The notes under the pieces: model-generated
Seen by the model: the letters and a program-made list of their open reading frames with translations, nothing else
What the model was told of the DNA's origin: nothing
Databases searched by the model: none
From: Sedimenticola sp.
GTDB taxonomy: Bacteria; Pseudomonadota; Gammaproteobacteria; Chromatiales; Chromatiaceae
Assembly: GCA_002869585.1 (NCBI GenBank)
Contig: PKUO01000070.1
Coordinates: forward strand, 1 to 64,000
Direction: 5' to 3'
Length of the DNA: 64,000 bases
Translations under genes and position numbers: made by a program
Part shown: piece after piece, positions 1 to 6,374 of the stretch
Numbering within the stretch: the first letter of the stretch is position 1
Layout: each line of letters starts with the position of its first letter

Positions 1-339
1 GCGGAAGGCATCGTGCTGACCCCGCTTTTTGAATGCTGGAAACGCCGCTCGCTTCTCAAAGAAATGCGTGTAGGCACGCTCCAAATCCTTGAGTGTTTGT
101 TGAAGTGGCTGGGAGTGGGTCTCGCTCAACCAGCACGTCTCACCATCTCGCTTCCACTGGGTGAGTTCCTTGCATAACCCGGCGTAGCCCAACTTCTTCT
201 CGCCCGCATCATACCGAGCCTTCTGCATGGCAAGTGCCTTGTTGAACACGAACCGGCAAGTGCCAGCGAAGCGGCGCATCTGCCGCGCCTGTTCACCATT
301 GGATCGTAGTTCAAATTTGAAGGCTTGTAGTCGTTTCAT
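1..339 (-). CDS. tnpB: IS200/IS605-family TnpB (OrfB), N-terminal part
   Basis: Reading from the ATG at 339 toward base 1 gives 113 codons with no stop, so the gene continues off the window. The start MKRLQAFKFELRSNGEQARQ, followed by FAGTCRFVFNKALAMQKARY and later by a stretch ending FFEKRAAFPAFKKRGQHDAF, is the typical N-terminal helix-turn-helix/wedge region of IS605 OrfB. TnpB proteins are RNA-guided nucleases that work with a guide RNA from the 3' end of the element; the catalytic RuvC and zinc-finger parts would lie beyond base 1. The divergent tnpA stub at 361 supports a former IS605-type element. Whether the rest is intact cannot be seen. Confidence 0.85.
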   Translation of the reverse strand, partial: MKRLQAFKFELRSNGEQARQMRRFAGTCRFVFNKALAMQKARYDAGEKKLGYAGLCKELTQWKRDGETCWLSETHSQPLQQTLKDLERAYTHFFEKRAAFPAFKKRGQHDAFR

Positions 340-360
340 TTTAAATATTATACTTGGCCT

Positions 361-447
361 ATGACTGCACAACAACCATATCGCACGGGCAGGCACTGTC
401 TACTCCAAGCGCACCCATACTTGGTCCTTATGATTTCAGGGGGATGA
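361..447 (+). pseudogene. Truncated tnpA (IS200-type Y1 transposase) stub
   Basis: An ATG at 361 opens 28 codons beginning MTAQQPYRTGRHCLLQAH. The YRTGRHC start followed by a degenerate H-x-HLVF-like segment matches the N-terminus of Y1 HUH transposases of IS200/IS605. The frame ends at TGA 445-447 and none of the catalytic HUH or Tyr region follows; sequence of a different kind starts at about 448. Together with divergent tnpB this is a decayed insertion-sequence end. Recognition rests on a short stretch, so confidence is moderate. Confidence 0.55.
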
Positions 448-933
448 TTGCGCCTTATATCACCGCCCTGAACGACGGGGCTTTACGGCGCATTAGGTAA
501 ACTGAACCATCTGTTCCTGACCTGGAGGCGCGATCAGCCGTCAGGTGCAATGCCTGCAACGCCGCGGCGCAAGGTCGCCGATCTGCATAGGCTGGCGGCA
601 TCCGCTGGCGAAGTGAGAAAGAAGCTGGCAGCGATACAACGCAAAAAGGCCGAGGCCGAACGGCAGGCCAAACGAGAAACCGACTTACGTACACTGTCTG
701 CCGACTTCAATCGATGCTGGCGGAATGCCGACAAGCTCGCTGAACGTGGCATTGCTTCTGCCTACGACGAGATCAAGCGCTCACTCGTCGAACTGTCGGA
801 TGCCTATGCGTTGTGCGCGACCCGAGCCGACTTCGACCGAAGATTGGCTAAGTTTATGGCCCGGCATGCAAAACGCAGTGCCCTGGTTCGGCGCCTCATT
901 GAGGCGAGTCTCTGGCAGAAGTCCTCGCAATGA
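448..933 (+). pseudogene. C-terminal remnant of an unrecognised protein (frameshifted)
   Basis: From the ATG at 550 there is a 127-residue frame rich in Arg, Ala and Lys (helical, coiled-coil-like VRKKLAAIQRKKAEAERQAK). The same frame extends upstream in protein-like form (GKLNHLFLTWRRDQPSGA) without a start. Just before it, another frame reads PYITALNDGALR; removing one base near 487-489 would join the two as DGALRALGKLNHLF. This suggests the tail of a larger gene cut by the neighbouring IS remnant and hit by a 1-base insertion. The stop overlaps the next gene by four bases (ATGA), as in an operon. I do not recognise the family. Confidence 0.5.
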
Positions 934-1268
934 AGGCAGTCAAGCCGAAAGAGGCCGCGGGGTTTACCGTGAAATGCCTGGATAAGCTCATCGAAGCGGC
1001 GACCACCGATGCCTACAATGAATCGGAACAGGTCAGTGGGTTTTTAACGTTGATTGATGATAATCTCGCCGTTCCATTTACGACCTTTGTGCTTGGACAG
1101 ACAGTGATTGTGACTGGGGTCGACCTGACTGAAAGCGATCAAATAGTCGCTATTTGCATGCTCGGAAACACTGCCCAAGCAATTCCGGTTCTTGATCTGC
1201 CGATGCCGACTCCGCTGACAGAGGGAGCGGAATGGATTGCGGCTTACCGCCGCTGGTGCGGAAGTTGA
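930..1268 (+). CDS. Conserved small protein of the 'calcium-binding protein'-annotated family
   Basis: A 112-residue protein whose ATG overlaps the upstream stop (ATGA), so the two were co-transcribed. The segments ATTDAYNESEQVSGF, LAVPFTTFVLGQTV, AICMLGNTAQAIPVLDLPMP and EGAEWIAAYRRW are strongly conserved in a family of about 110-130 residues that databases commonly label calcium-binding protein. That label is from memory and I see no EF-hand loop here. No signal peptide or membrane segment is present, so it is probably cytoplasmic. It looks intact although its upstream neighbour is damaged. Function unknown. Confidence 0.65.
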   Translation: MKAVKPKEAAGFTVKCLDKLIEAATTDAYNESEQVSGFLTLIDDNLAVPFTTFVLGQTVIVTGVDLTESDQIVAICMLGNTAQAIPVLDLPMPTPLTEGAEWIAAYRRWCGS

Positions 1269-1274
1269 GGATAT

Positions 1275-1423
1275 TGTTCGAACCATTGACAATTTATGGA
1301 AAAAGCGACTTTTTTGAAGGGATTTTTGAGCATGGTATTTTTCATGATATTATCAATTAACGGGAAAATAAGTCATTGAAAATAAAAGACAAAAAAGGCT
1401 TATTGATAATCGAGTGGGAGTGA
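1275..1423. repeat. Dispersed intergenic repeat, copy 1 (class I)
   Basis: This copy carries the left-end motif around TGTTCGAA, then TTTTGAAGGGATTTTTGAGC, the core CATGGTATTTTTCATGATAT, and a right half with AATAAG and CTTATT as inverted arms around an A-rich loop, ending near CGAGTGGGAGTGA. The copies at about 2127 and 8259 share the same right half. It fills the gap between the gene at 930 and the convergent parE. Boundaries are approximate. Confidence 0.65.
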
Positions 1424-1481
1424 CAGGCAATGTCTGGCACTGGCTGGCAACAACAGGCATTTCATCTGAATGCCCGATTGT

Positions 1482-1781
1482 TCAGTCAGGCAGGAAATAA
1501 GTAATGATATCCATTTCCTTGTGTGGGATGCCGATGATATCAATGCTGTTATCTCTTATCAGGTAGAAGACAACATGTGCGCCCTGTGGGAAGCTGTAAT
1601 AGCCTTCAGCTATATCCGTGCGGTGTTTACCCAATTGCGGATTTTCCGCTAACCAGCTAAAGCGTTTCTCAAGTGCTCTCAAATAGGTATTGCGTTGGTG
1701 TTTACCCCATTGTTGTTCGGTATATCGACCGATGTTTTTCAAGTCCTCCAGTGCTCTTGGGGTGACTCTGAATCCAGGCAT
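1482..1781 (-). CDS. parE: ParE/RelE-family toxin (system 1)
   Basis: A 99-residue basic protein starting MPGFRVTPRALEDLKNIGRY, with the central WGKHQRNTYLRALEKRF and AENPQLGKHR and the end HVVFYLIRDNSIDIIGIPHK. This is the usual ParE layout: an N-terminal helical hairpin followed by a beta-sheet with the FYxI strand. ParE toxins of type II systems generally poison DNA gyrase; RelE relatives cleave mRNA, so the target here is not certain. Its ATG overlaps the parD stop by one base (TGATG), the standard translational coupling of antitoxin then toxin. Length is normal and the gene looks intact. Confidence 0.9.
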   Translation of the reverse strand: MPGFRVTPRALEDLKNIGRYTEQQWGKHQRNTYLRALEKRFSWLAENPQLGKHRTDIAEGYYSFPQGAHVVFYLIRDNSIDIIGIPHKEMDIITYFLPD

Positions 1782-2029
1782 CAGGCTTCGTTGTCCAGAT
1801 CATTGATCAGCGCGTCCATGGTGAATCCATCAGCAAACTCACCGGATTCGGCCTGTTTGAAGCCCTGGGCCAAATGGCCCCGTAAAGCATCGAGTTTGCT
1901 TTTCCGCTCCTCCATTGCGCGGAGAGCATCACGAACTACTTCACTGGCGGAACCGTATCGCCCGCTGGCAATCTCGTTCTTGATATAGACTTCCCAGTGC
2001 TCACCCAGGCTAAGACTTGTCGTTGCCAT
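1781..2029 (-). CDS. parD: ParD-family antitoxin (system 1)
   Basis: An 82-residue protein, MATTSLSLGEHWEVYIKNEI, with the ribbon-helix-helix signature SGRYGSASEVVRDALRAMEE and an acidic C-terminal tail (EFADGFTMDALINDLDNEA) that in this family wraps and neutralises the toxin. The N-terminal ribbon binds the operator of its own promoter. It sits immediately upstream of parE on the minus strand and overlaps it by one base, so the pair forms one autoregulated operon. An inverted repeat lies 15 bp upstream of the start. This pair appears undamaged, unlike the second parD. Confidence 0.92.
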   Translation of the reverse strand: MATTSLSLGEHWEVYIKNEIASGRYGSASEVVRDALRAMEERKSKLDALRGHLAQGFKQAESGEFADGFTMDALINDLDNEA

Positions 2030-2043
2030 ATCGCACCTCGTTT

Positions 2044-2066
2044 ATTCATAAATAACAAAAATGAAT
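2044..2066. promoter_or_regulatory. Candidate ParD operator (inverted repeat)
   Basis: Inverted hexamers ATTCAT and ATGAAT separated by 11 bases lie just upstream of the minus-strand parD start, in an AT-rich stretch where the promoter should be. The position fits autorepression by a ribbon-helix-helix antitoxin. The repeat is short and could be chance in AT-rich DNA. Confidence 0.4.
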
Positions 2067-2126
2067 ATAAATCAGGGTAAAAAGAAAGGCAATCAGTTTT
2101 TTAATTCTTACGTATATATGAGCAAA

Positions 2127-2225
2127 CGCGAGCAATTTCTGAGCATGGTATTACCGTTTAGCAGGAAAATAAGCCGTTGAATATAAAAGATAAAAAAAGT
2201 CTTATTTACAATAGAGTGGGAGCGA
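2127..2225. repeat. Dispersed intergenic repeat, copy 2 (class I, partial left end)
   Basis: This copy begins near AGCAATTTCTGAGCATGGTA, lacks the second CATGGTATT unit, and continues into the class I right half: AATAAG-CGTTGAATATAAAAGA-AAAAAAG-CTTATT and then AGAGTGGGAGCGAC. It is clearly homologous to the copies at 1275 and 8259. It lies next to copy 3 in the 445-base gap between parD1 and parE2, which contains no gene. Confidence 0.6.
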
Positions 2226-2284
2226 CCTGAATTTTTTACGCATTGATTTATAACGATTAAAATAATCTAATCGACAATATAATC

Positions 2285-2445
2285 TACATCATCAATGGTA
2301 TATTTCATGGTGCTTATTGGGCGTAGCAGGGCAGAAAACATCGATGCCATGAGATGAAAATTGAGTTTTGCATGGTATCGGGGAAGGGAGCTTGAACTGA
2401 GGGTGCTCTGAAGCAATTCGGAAACCCGCTATACCTGCTGCACAT
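2285..2445. repeat. Dispersed intergenic repeat, copy 3 (class II)
   Basis: This copy has ATCAATGGTATATTTCATGG at its left, then the class II middle GATGCCATGAGATGA...TTGCATGGTATCG (inverted CCATG/CATGG), then a right end GAGCAATTCGGAAACCCGCT followed by ATACC. The right end matches the copies at 6075 (GCAATTCGTGAATCGGTAAT followed by ACC) and 3135. With copy 2 it fills the gap between parD1 and parE2. Confidence 0.6.
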
Positions 2446-2474
2446 GCGTACCAAGGTCTATGGGTTATGCCTAG

Positions 2475-2774
2475 CTATTTCAGATGGCGTTGAGGATCCT
2501 GGCGGCCATGTAGTACCCGGATAATTTCAACCCTGTTGGCGGTTACACGATAAAACAGGGTATGGTTCTCTATAGGGAGGCTTCTGGTATCTGGCAGGAG
2601 TTCGGGGCGCTCGATGCCCATAAGTGGTTGCTGAGCCAGCACCCAAAACTGCTCCTTGATAGTGGACAGGTAGCTTTCGGATTGTGACTTTCCCCACTGT
2701 CGCAGGCCGTATTGGTAAATGTCTTTGAGGTCATTTTTGGCGGCTGGGGCAATGACTAGCTGATGGCGCGCCAT
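2475..2774 (-). CDS. parE: ParE/RelE-family toxin (system 2)
   Basis: A 99-residue protein starting MARHQLVIAPAAKNDLKDIY with GLRQWGKSQSESYL in the helical hairpin and the C-terminal strands HTLFYRVTANRVEIIRVLHG and QDPQRHL. This is a complete ParE-type toxin of normal length, clearly distinct from systems 1 and 3 in sequence. It lies five bases downstream of its antitoxin gene. The antitoxin carries an early stop codon, so either a shortened antitoxin is made, or the toxin is poorly expressed or inactive. No catalytic defect in the toxin can be judged from sequence alone. Confidence 0.88.
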   Translation of the reverse strand: MARHQLVIAPAAKNDLKDIYQYGLRQWGKSQSESYLSTIKEQFWVLAQQPLMGIERPELLPDTRSLPIENHTLFYRVTANRVEIIRVLHGRQDPQRHLK

Positions 2775-2779
2775 GAAGG

Positions 2780-3037
2780 TCAGCTCTTGATATCGTCAAA
2801 CAAGGTGTCGAGCACCGCTTTTGATTCGATTGCGATACCTTCTGCACGGTCTAGTTGGTCTGTTCCCACTTTCAGTTGCTCACGTAGTCGAGTCAGTTTG
2901 ATTTCGTGAATCCAATCTTCATGGGTTTCCATAAAACGGAGCGCTTCACGGATGACTTCGCTGGCATTGTTGTACAAGCCGGTTTCCACTTTGGCTTTAA
3001 TACGAGATTCCAGTTAGGGAGTCAGTGATATATGCAT
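2780..3037 (-). pseudogene. parD: ParD-family antitoxin (system 2) with in-frame TAA at codon 8
   Basis: The natural start is the ATG at 3037 (MHISLTP), followed by TAA at 3014-3016 and then, in the same frame, LESRIKAKVETGLYNNASEV and a full ParD body ending DTLFDDIKS. Restoring one sense codon, for example GAA to give PELESRIKAKVE, yields an ordinary 85-residue ParD. The downstream frame could start at a GTG at 2989 (METGLYNN) but would lose the N-terminal beta-strand used for operator binding. The toxin-binding C-terminus would survive. A single G-to-T change in GAA would explain the stop. Confidence 0.8.
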
Positions 3038-3134
3038 ATTGATCTCCAAGGGTATGCTCTTCCATAAAGGATGCTAGGCAGAAATACAAAGATTGTCAAT
3101 GTTTGTGTTAACAGGTCGAGGAGATCAGGAACTA

Positions 3135-3340
3135 CCGTGTCGCAGTGTTCAATCAGCAATTTTTTTCGCGCATTTTGAAGGGTTTTCTGAGCATGGTAAT
3201 TTTCATGGTATTTCCCGCGTGCAGTAACGTAAAAACCAGCGATACCATGAGAGGTAGATTGATACTGGCATGGTACCAGGGAGCGCTTAAACTGCGTGTG
3301 TTCTGATTAATATGGAAACCGGCTATACCTTTTCCAGAAC
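3135..3340. repeat. Dispersed intergenic repeat, copy 4 (class II)
   Basis: A long class II copy: left end GTGTTCAATCAGCAATTTTT, then TTTTGAAGGGTTTTCTGAGC, the doubled core CATGGTAATTTTCATGGTAT, the middle GATACCATGAGAGGTAGATT followed by GATACTGGCATGGTACC, and the right end near GGAAACCGGCTATACC. The copy at 12105 matches it over most of its length. It fills the 334-base gap between parD2 and parE3. Confidence 0.7.
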
Positions 3341-3371
3341 CAGAGGCCTGGGTCTTCGCAGTTCTACAGAA

Positions 3372-3674
3372 TCAGAGGTGCTTCACTGGGTCCATTTGCT
3401 GATGGAGTATTCGTACTATCACGATGCCGCGAACGTGTTTTTTGTAATACAAAATATGGCTTTCGTACGGGAAACTGAGTAGCCCCTCCGAGAGTATCTC
3501 GCGTGCCATTCCAATGTCTGGATTTTCAGCAAGGAGTTGTGCGCGCGACTCTAGGCCATCAAGGTAGGTATTGGCCTGGGAGGCTCCCCACTCCCGGGCG
3601 GTATAGTCAATGATGATCTCAAGATCACGTTCAGCTTTGTCTGTGAATTGGTAGCGGGGACAGCGCTTCGTCAC
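3372..3674 (-). CDS. parE: ParE/RelE-family toxin (system 3)
   Basis: A 100-residue protein starting MTKRCPRYQFTDKAERDLEI with YTAREWGASQANTYLDGLES, AENPDIGMAREI, LSFPYESHILYYKK and the closing VRILHQQMDPVKHL. Order and length are those of ParE toxins. Its partner upstream is of the Phd/YefM type rather than ParD, a common mix. The gene starts four bases after the antitoxin stop on the minus strand, so the pair is one operon. Target (gyrase or mRNA) cannot be told from sequence. No damage is visible. Confidence 0.9.
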   Translation of the reverse strand: MTKRCPRYQFTDKAERDLEIIIDYTAREWGASQANTYLDGLESRAQLLAENPDIGMAREILSEGLLSFPYESHILYYKKHVRGIVIVRILHQQMDPVKHL

Positions 3675-3677
3675 GGT

Positions 3678-3938
3678 TCATCCATTTACCCGTTTGCGTA
3701 ATTTTTCGATGACGGATTTTCCATCACTGATTTTTCCGGCCCGTAAATCGGCGACACCTTCCTCGATTGACTGTTTCAGATGTGCCTCTTTCAGAGCCTC
3801 AAGCTGCGCGTATTCAGATGCCGAGATCACCACGGCAACGGGTTTGCCATTACGGTTGATACCAACAGGACCGTGTTGTGCGTTGATGAGCACCTCACCG
3901 AATTCGCGTTTGGCGTCACTGGCGTTGAGTATTTTCAT
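3678..3938 (-). CDS. Phd/YefM-family antitoxin (system 3)
   Basis: An 86-residue protein, MKILNASDAKREFGEVLINA, followed by GPVGINRNGKPVAVVISASE and YAQLEALKEAHL. The N-terminal DAKREF...VxI...GKPVAVV...EY pattern is diagnostic of Phd/YefM antitoxins, whose N-terminal fold dimerises and binds the promoter. The C-terminal helix (EEGVADLRAGKISDGKSVIE) should bind the toxin at 3372. A perfect 5-bp inverted repeat lies 33 bp upstream and is a likely operator. The gene appears intact. Confidence 0.92.
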   Translation of the reverse strand: MKILNASDAKREFGEVLINAQHGPVGINRNGKPVAVVISASEYAQLEALKEAHLKQSIEEGVADLRAGKISDGKSVIEKLRKRVNG

Positions 3939-3970
3939 GGCACACCTATTTTAATTAAACTAATCAATAT

Positions 3971-3985
3971 GACTAAATTCTAGTC
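3971..3985. promoter_or_regulatory. Candidate Phd operator
   Basis: GACTA-AATTC-TAGTC is a perfect inverted repeat in the AT-rich region upstream of the minus-strand phd start, where the operon promoter is expected. Phd/YefM proteins bind short palindromes of this kind. No footprint is known, so the role is inferred from position and symmetry. Confidence 0.45.
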
Positions 3986-4166
3986 TCTACCTCACGTTAT
4001 GTCTAGGCGTGGTCATTTATGTGGGTTAAAATTCCTATCCTTTGAAAACCGTGACCCTTGCTGGTCTTGGTCTCGGCGGCATGTCGATCGCAGGCACCGC
4101 GTACAATCGGTGAGTATTCATAAAAAACGCTATATCTGAATCGCGGCGCTCTCGGATACACTGACC

Positions 4167-4580
4167 ATGACTACACGCGCAACCAATGGCCTGATGATAG
4201 CGCTCGCATGCGTGGGGAGCGTTGCGGCCATTCTCTGGTTGCAACTGCGTCCAGTATTGATTTCTGAGAGCGTTGGCGTCACTTCGGCTTGGGGATTTGC
4301 CGCTGTCCTCGCCGGTCTTTCATCCTGGCGACTGCTCCCCTACCTCCTGTGCTTGTGGATCGCCTTTCGGACACAACATCAAGGTGCAGTGTTCGTATCA
4401 ATCGCCGCTATCGCAATCACTGATGCGGCCTTCTATTGGATAGCGATCACCAGGACAGGCCAATCGGAGGCGCAAGGTTGGGCGCTCATCCTGCTGCCTC
4501 TCTGGCACATCGGAATCTACATTGCCGCATGGTGGACTGCGTTTCTGCTGGTTCGGAGCCTGCTGCGCGCGAAGTCTTGA
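4167..4580 (+). CDS. Small integral membrane protein, unknown function
   Basis: A 137-residue hydrophobic protein with about four predicted membrane spans: roughly residues 9-27 (LMIALACVGSVAAILWL), 40-60, 72-92 (VFVSIAAIAITDAAFYW) and 105-130 (LILLPLWHIGIYIAAWWTAF). It ends with a short basic tail (RSLLRAKS), which places the C-terminus in the cytoplasm by the positive-inside rule. There is no clear Shine-Dalgarno sequence before the ATG, and I recognise no family. It stands alone between the TA cluster and an IS91 relic. It is probably a real gene because of its length and coherent hydropathy. Confidence 0.55.
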   Translation: MTTRATNGLMIALACVGSVAAILWLQLRPVLISESVGVTSAWGFAAVLAGLSSWRLLPYLLCLWIAFRTQHQGAVFVSIAAIAITDAAFYWIAITRTGQSEAQGWALILLPLWHIGIYIAAWWTAFLLVRSLLRAKS

Positions 4581-4659
4581 ATTGGCTGAACGACAGCGGA
4601 AGTAGCGTATGGACAGCACGCCCGTTTGTGCTGTATAGCATCACCAAAGCCTAACCACT

Positions 4660-5169
4660 GAACACCGCATATACCAGCGCCGCCAACCGCAGTGTACCGC
4701 CACCTATCAGGCGGTACAGCACCATCTGGAGAGCTGGCTGGCCCGGCAGCGGGAGGTGTGCCCGGATGACAAACCGGTTCTCCGGTACGTAGAGCGGGAT
4801 CTGCGCAAGTTCCTGGAGTGCGGCATCCTGGCCCACGGGTTTGCCCGTGCCCGTTGCGAAAAGTGCGGCGAGGATTTTCTGATCGCCCAGACGGACGAGG
4901 GATTGCAGTTCTACGAAGCCACCGGCCTACGCGGAGAGGTGATCCAGGCGGCCCAGGAGAAGATCAGAAAACGGGTGCTGCGCCTGTTGGTCCGGCGTGG
5001 CCTGCTCTCGCCCGATGATGCAAAGCAGATGCAGAGCTGGCACAACGGCGGCGGCTTCTCCCTCAACGCCGAGGTGAGGATCGAAGCGACAGACCGCCAG
5101 GGGCTGGAGCGGCTGTTGCGTTACTGCGCCCGGCCGATCTTTGCAGGAGATCGGCTGCGTTGGCTTTGA
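4660..5169 (+). pseudogene. IS91-family transposase remnant with internal deletion
   Basis: The frame reads IYQRRQPQCTATYQAVQHHL then RKFLECGILAHGFARARCEK and CGEDFLI, which is the N-terminal zinc-ribbon start of IS91/IS801-type transposases. It then jumps to DEGLQFYEATGLRGEVIQAA, KIRKRVLRLLVRRGLLSPDD and GLERLLRYCARPIFAGDRLR, which in intact proteins belong hundreds of residues further on. The central HUH and two-tyrosine catalytic part is missing, and the protein stops right after RLRWL. So about two thirds of the gene is lost by deletion. It borders, and probably destroyed, the minus-strand gene starting at 5289. Confidence 0.75.
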
Positions 5170-5289
5170 TTTTTGCTGCTCGGCTCTGAGCGCGACGAGC
5201 CGCAGCTTTTCCTGTTCAAGATCAGCCAGCCTCGAATCGATAGCGGAGATATCACGAAACTTATCTCCGCCGCGATATTGATTAGGCAT
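5170..5289 (-). pseudogene. N-terminal stub of an unknown coiled-coil gene cut by the IS91 remnant
   Basis: The start at 5289 overlaps the end of higA by eight bases and reads MPNQYRGGDKFRDISAIDSR, then a coiled-coil-like LADLEQEKLRLVALRAEQQK. Beyond about 5170 the frame runs antisense through the IS91 relic and stops looking like protein. This was most likely a third gene of the higBA operon, truncated by transposon insertion and deletion. The coiled-coil start occurs in several helicase-type accessory proteins, but the stub is too short to name. Confidence 0.5.
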
Positions 5290-5650
5290 GAGCTTGAGGC
5301 GGTTTGATCAACGACTCAGCCGGAATACCCAAGCCTTCGTGGAGCTTCCAGATCATCTTCAACGTCAGCGATCGCTTGTGATTAAGTATCTCGTAAACGC
5401 GATTACTTTTGCCGATCATGGGCTCCAGGTCTTTTACGGTTAGTCCCTTGCGTTCCATCTCGAACTTGATCGCCTCAACAGGATCAGGCAAATCCATCGG
5501 AAAATGCCTGGCTTCATAAGCCTCAATAAGCGTGACCATGACATCCAGTTTTTCGCCTTCTGGTGTATCCGGCCCAGCCATCATCAGGCTTTCAACTTCT
5601 TTCAATGCCGCGCGGTAGTCGGCATCAGTTTTAATCGGTTTGATGTCCAT
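5282..5650 (-). CDS. higA: HigA-family antitoxin (HigBA system 1)
   Basis: A 122-residue protein, MDIKPIKTDADYRAALKEVE, with a central helix-turn-helix of the Xre type (VEAIKFEMERKGLTVKDLEP through GKSNRVYEILNHKRSLTLKM) and the end GLGIPAESLIKP. This is the COG5499 branch of HigA antitoxins, which sit downstream of HigB, as here. It should bind both the HigB toxin and the operon promoter. Two inverted repeats upstream of higB are candidate operators. The gene is intact, and its stop region overlaps the start of the truncated gene at 5289. Confidence 0.9.
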   Translation of the reverse strand: MDIKPIKTDADYRAALKEVESLMMAGPDTPEGEKLDVMVTLIEAYEARHFPMDLPDPVEAIKFEMERKGLTVKDLEPMIGKSNRVYEILNHKRSLTLKMIWKLHEGLGIPAESLIKPPQAHA

Positions 5651-5667
5651 GGTTAATCCTCCGGCAG

Positions 5668-5970
5668 CTAAATGGTTTGCACATCAATTTTGTCGTAGTG
5701 CACATGGGTGCAAATAAAGCGGATGTATACGACTCTGTATGCGTAGTTGATCCATACGACGAGTCGATACTTGTTCCCCGCGATATTGAACACCACTCGA
5801 CCGTCTTTAAGGATACTGGCATTCCTGAAGTCCTGCTTTACCTCGGCAGGCGAACTCCAGTCAGCATGCAAGGCATGACGGTGCCAGGCCAATGTTGGCT
5901 CCTTGGCATCCTGATAGTCCGGGTTCTCTTCCCAGAAGGCCTTCAGCGCCGACAGTGCGATAATTCTGAT
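5668..5970 (-). CDS. higB: HigB-family mRNA interferase toxin (system 1), start codon altered
   Basis: The family normally begins MRIIA; here codon 1 at 5968-5970 reads ATC, giving IRIIALSALKAFWEENPDYQ and then LAWHRHALHADWSSPAEVKQ, VVFNIAGNKYRLVVWINY and RFICTHVHYDKIDVQTI. From the ATC the product would be 100 residues, the normal length. No ATG, GTG or TTG lies between the upstream in-frame TAG and that codon; the first TTG is codon 27. HigB cleaves ribosome-bound mRNA. The toxin is thus either translated poorly from a rare start or an internal TTG, or silenced by loss of the start. The antitoxin follows 17 bases later. Confidence 0.75.
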   Translation of the reverse strand: MRIIALSALKAFWEENPDYQDAKEPTLAWHRHALHADWSSPAEVKQDFRNASILKDGRVVFNIAGNKYRLVVWINYAYRVVYIRFICTHVHYDKIDVQTI

Positions 5971-6001
5971 GTACCCGGTACACTAGTCCCAAAATGGGAC
6001 T
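5971..6001. promoter_or_regulatory. Candidate HigA operators: two perfect inverted repeats
   Basis: GTACC-C-GGTAC (5971-5981) abuts the ATC codon of higB, and AGTCCC-AAAAT-GGGACT (5985-6001) follows at once. Both are perfect palindromes in the promoter position of the minus-strand higBA operon, as expected for an autorepressing Xre-type antitoxin. Confidence 0.5.
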
Positions 6002-6074
6002 TCTGCGACGGCTTTTTTGGCCATACGCAGATTTGGCTTAGCATCATCAACCTGTATATCCTATTGAAATAGTG

Positions 6075-6165
6075 TTCGAATGTGACAAAAATTGAGCTTG
6101 GCATGGTATTGGAGAGCTTGATTTATAGAGCTGCTCTGGAGCAATTCGTGAATCGGTAATACCGA
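6075..6165. repeat. Dispersed intergenic repeat, copy 5 (class II right half)
   Basis: Only the right part of a class II element is present: ATTGAGCTTGGCATGGTATT, then a GAGCTGCTCTGGAGCAATTC block and CGTGAATCGGTAATACC. It matches copy 3 (TTGAGTTTTGCATGGTATCG, then GCTCTGAAGCAATTCGGAAA). The left half is missing. It lies in the 400-base gap between higB1 and higB2. Confidence 0.55.
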
Positions 6166-6174
6166 CACAAATAT

Positions 6175-6202
6175 TTTAGAAAAACAGTACTGTTTTTCTA
6201 AA
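6175..6202. promoter_or_regulatory. 28-bp perfect palindrome
   Basis: A perfect 14-bp inverted repeat with no spacer, centred between 6188 and 6189. Each arm reads TTTAGAAAAACAGT in its own orientation. It lies about 170 bp upstream of higB2. It could be an operator for the HigA2 repressor, or a bidirectional terminator because the arms carry A and T tracts. The sequence alone does not decide. Perfect symmetry of this length is very unlikely by chance. Confidence 0.6.
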
Positions 6203-6374
6203 ACTATTGGCAGCGTGATAACTATATAATTTACTGAAAAAATTCTTATTTCCGTAATTCTCCTCGTAGAGGAGGTCGTACTTCCCTGTTAAGTCGTGTC
6301 TACATTTTCCACGTCTGCACCTTGCGGAAAGTAACTAGGTACGTTACAGTTTCTCACGAAGAGGGAGATTGCCA

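Noticed and set aside
5677-6072. 131-codon plus-strand open frame opposite higB1
   Set aside because: The minus strand encodes clear HigB motifs; the plus frame has no family features.
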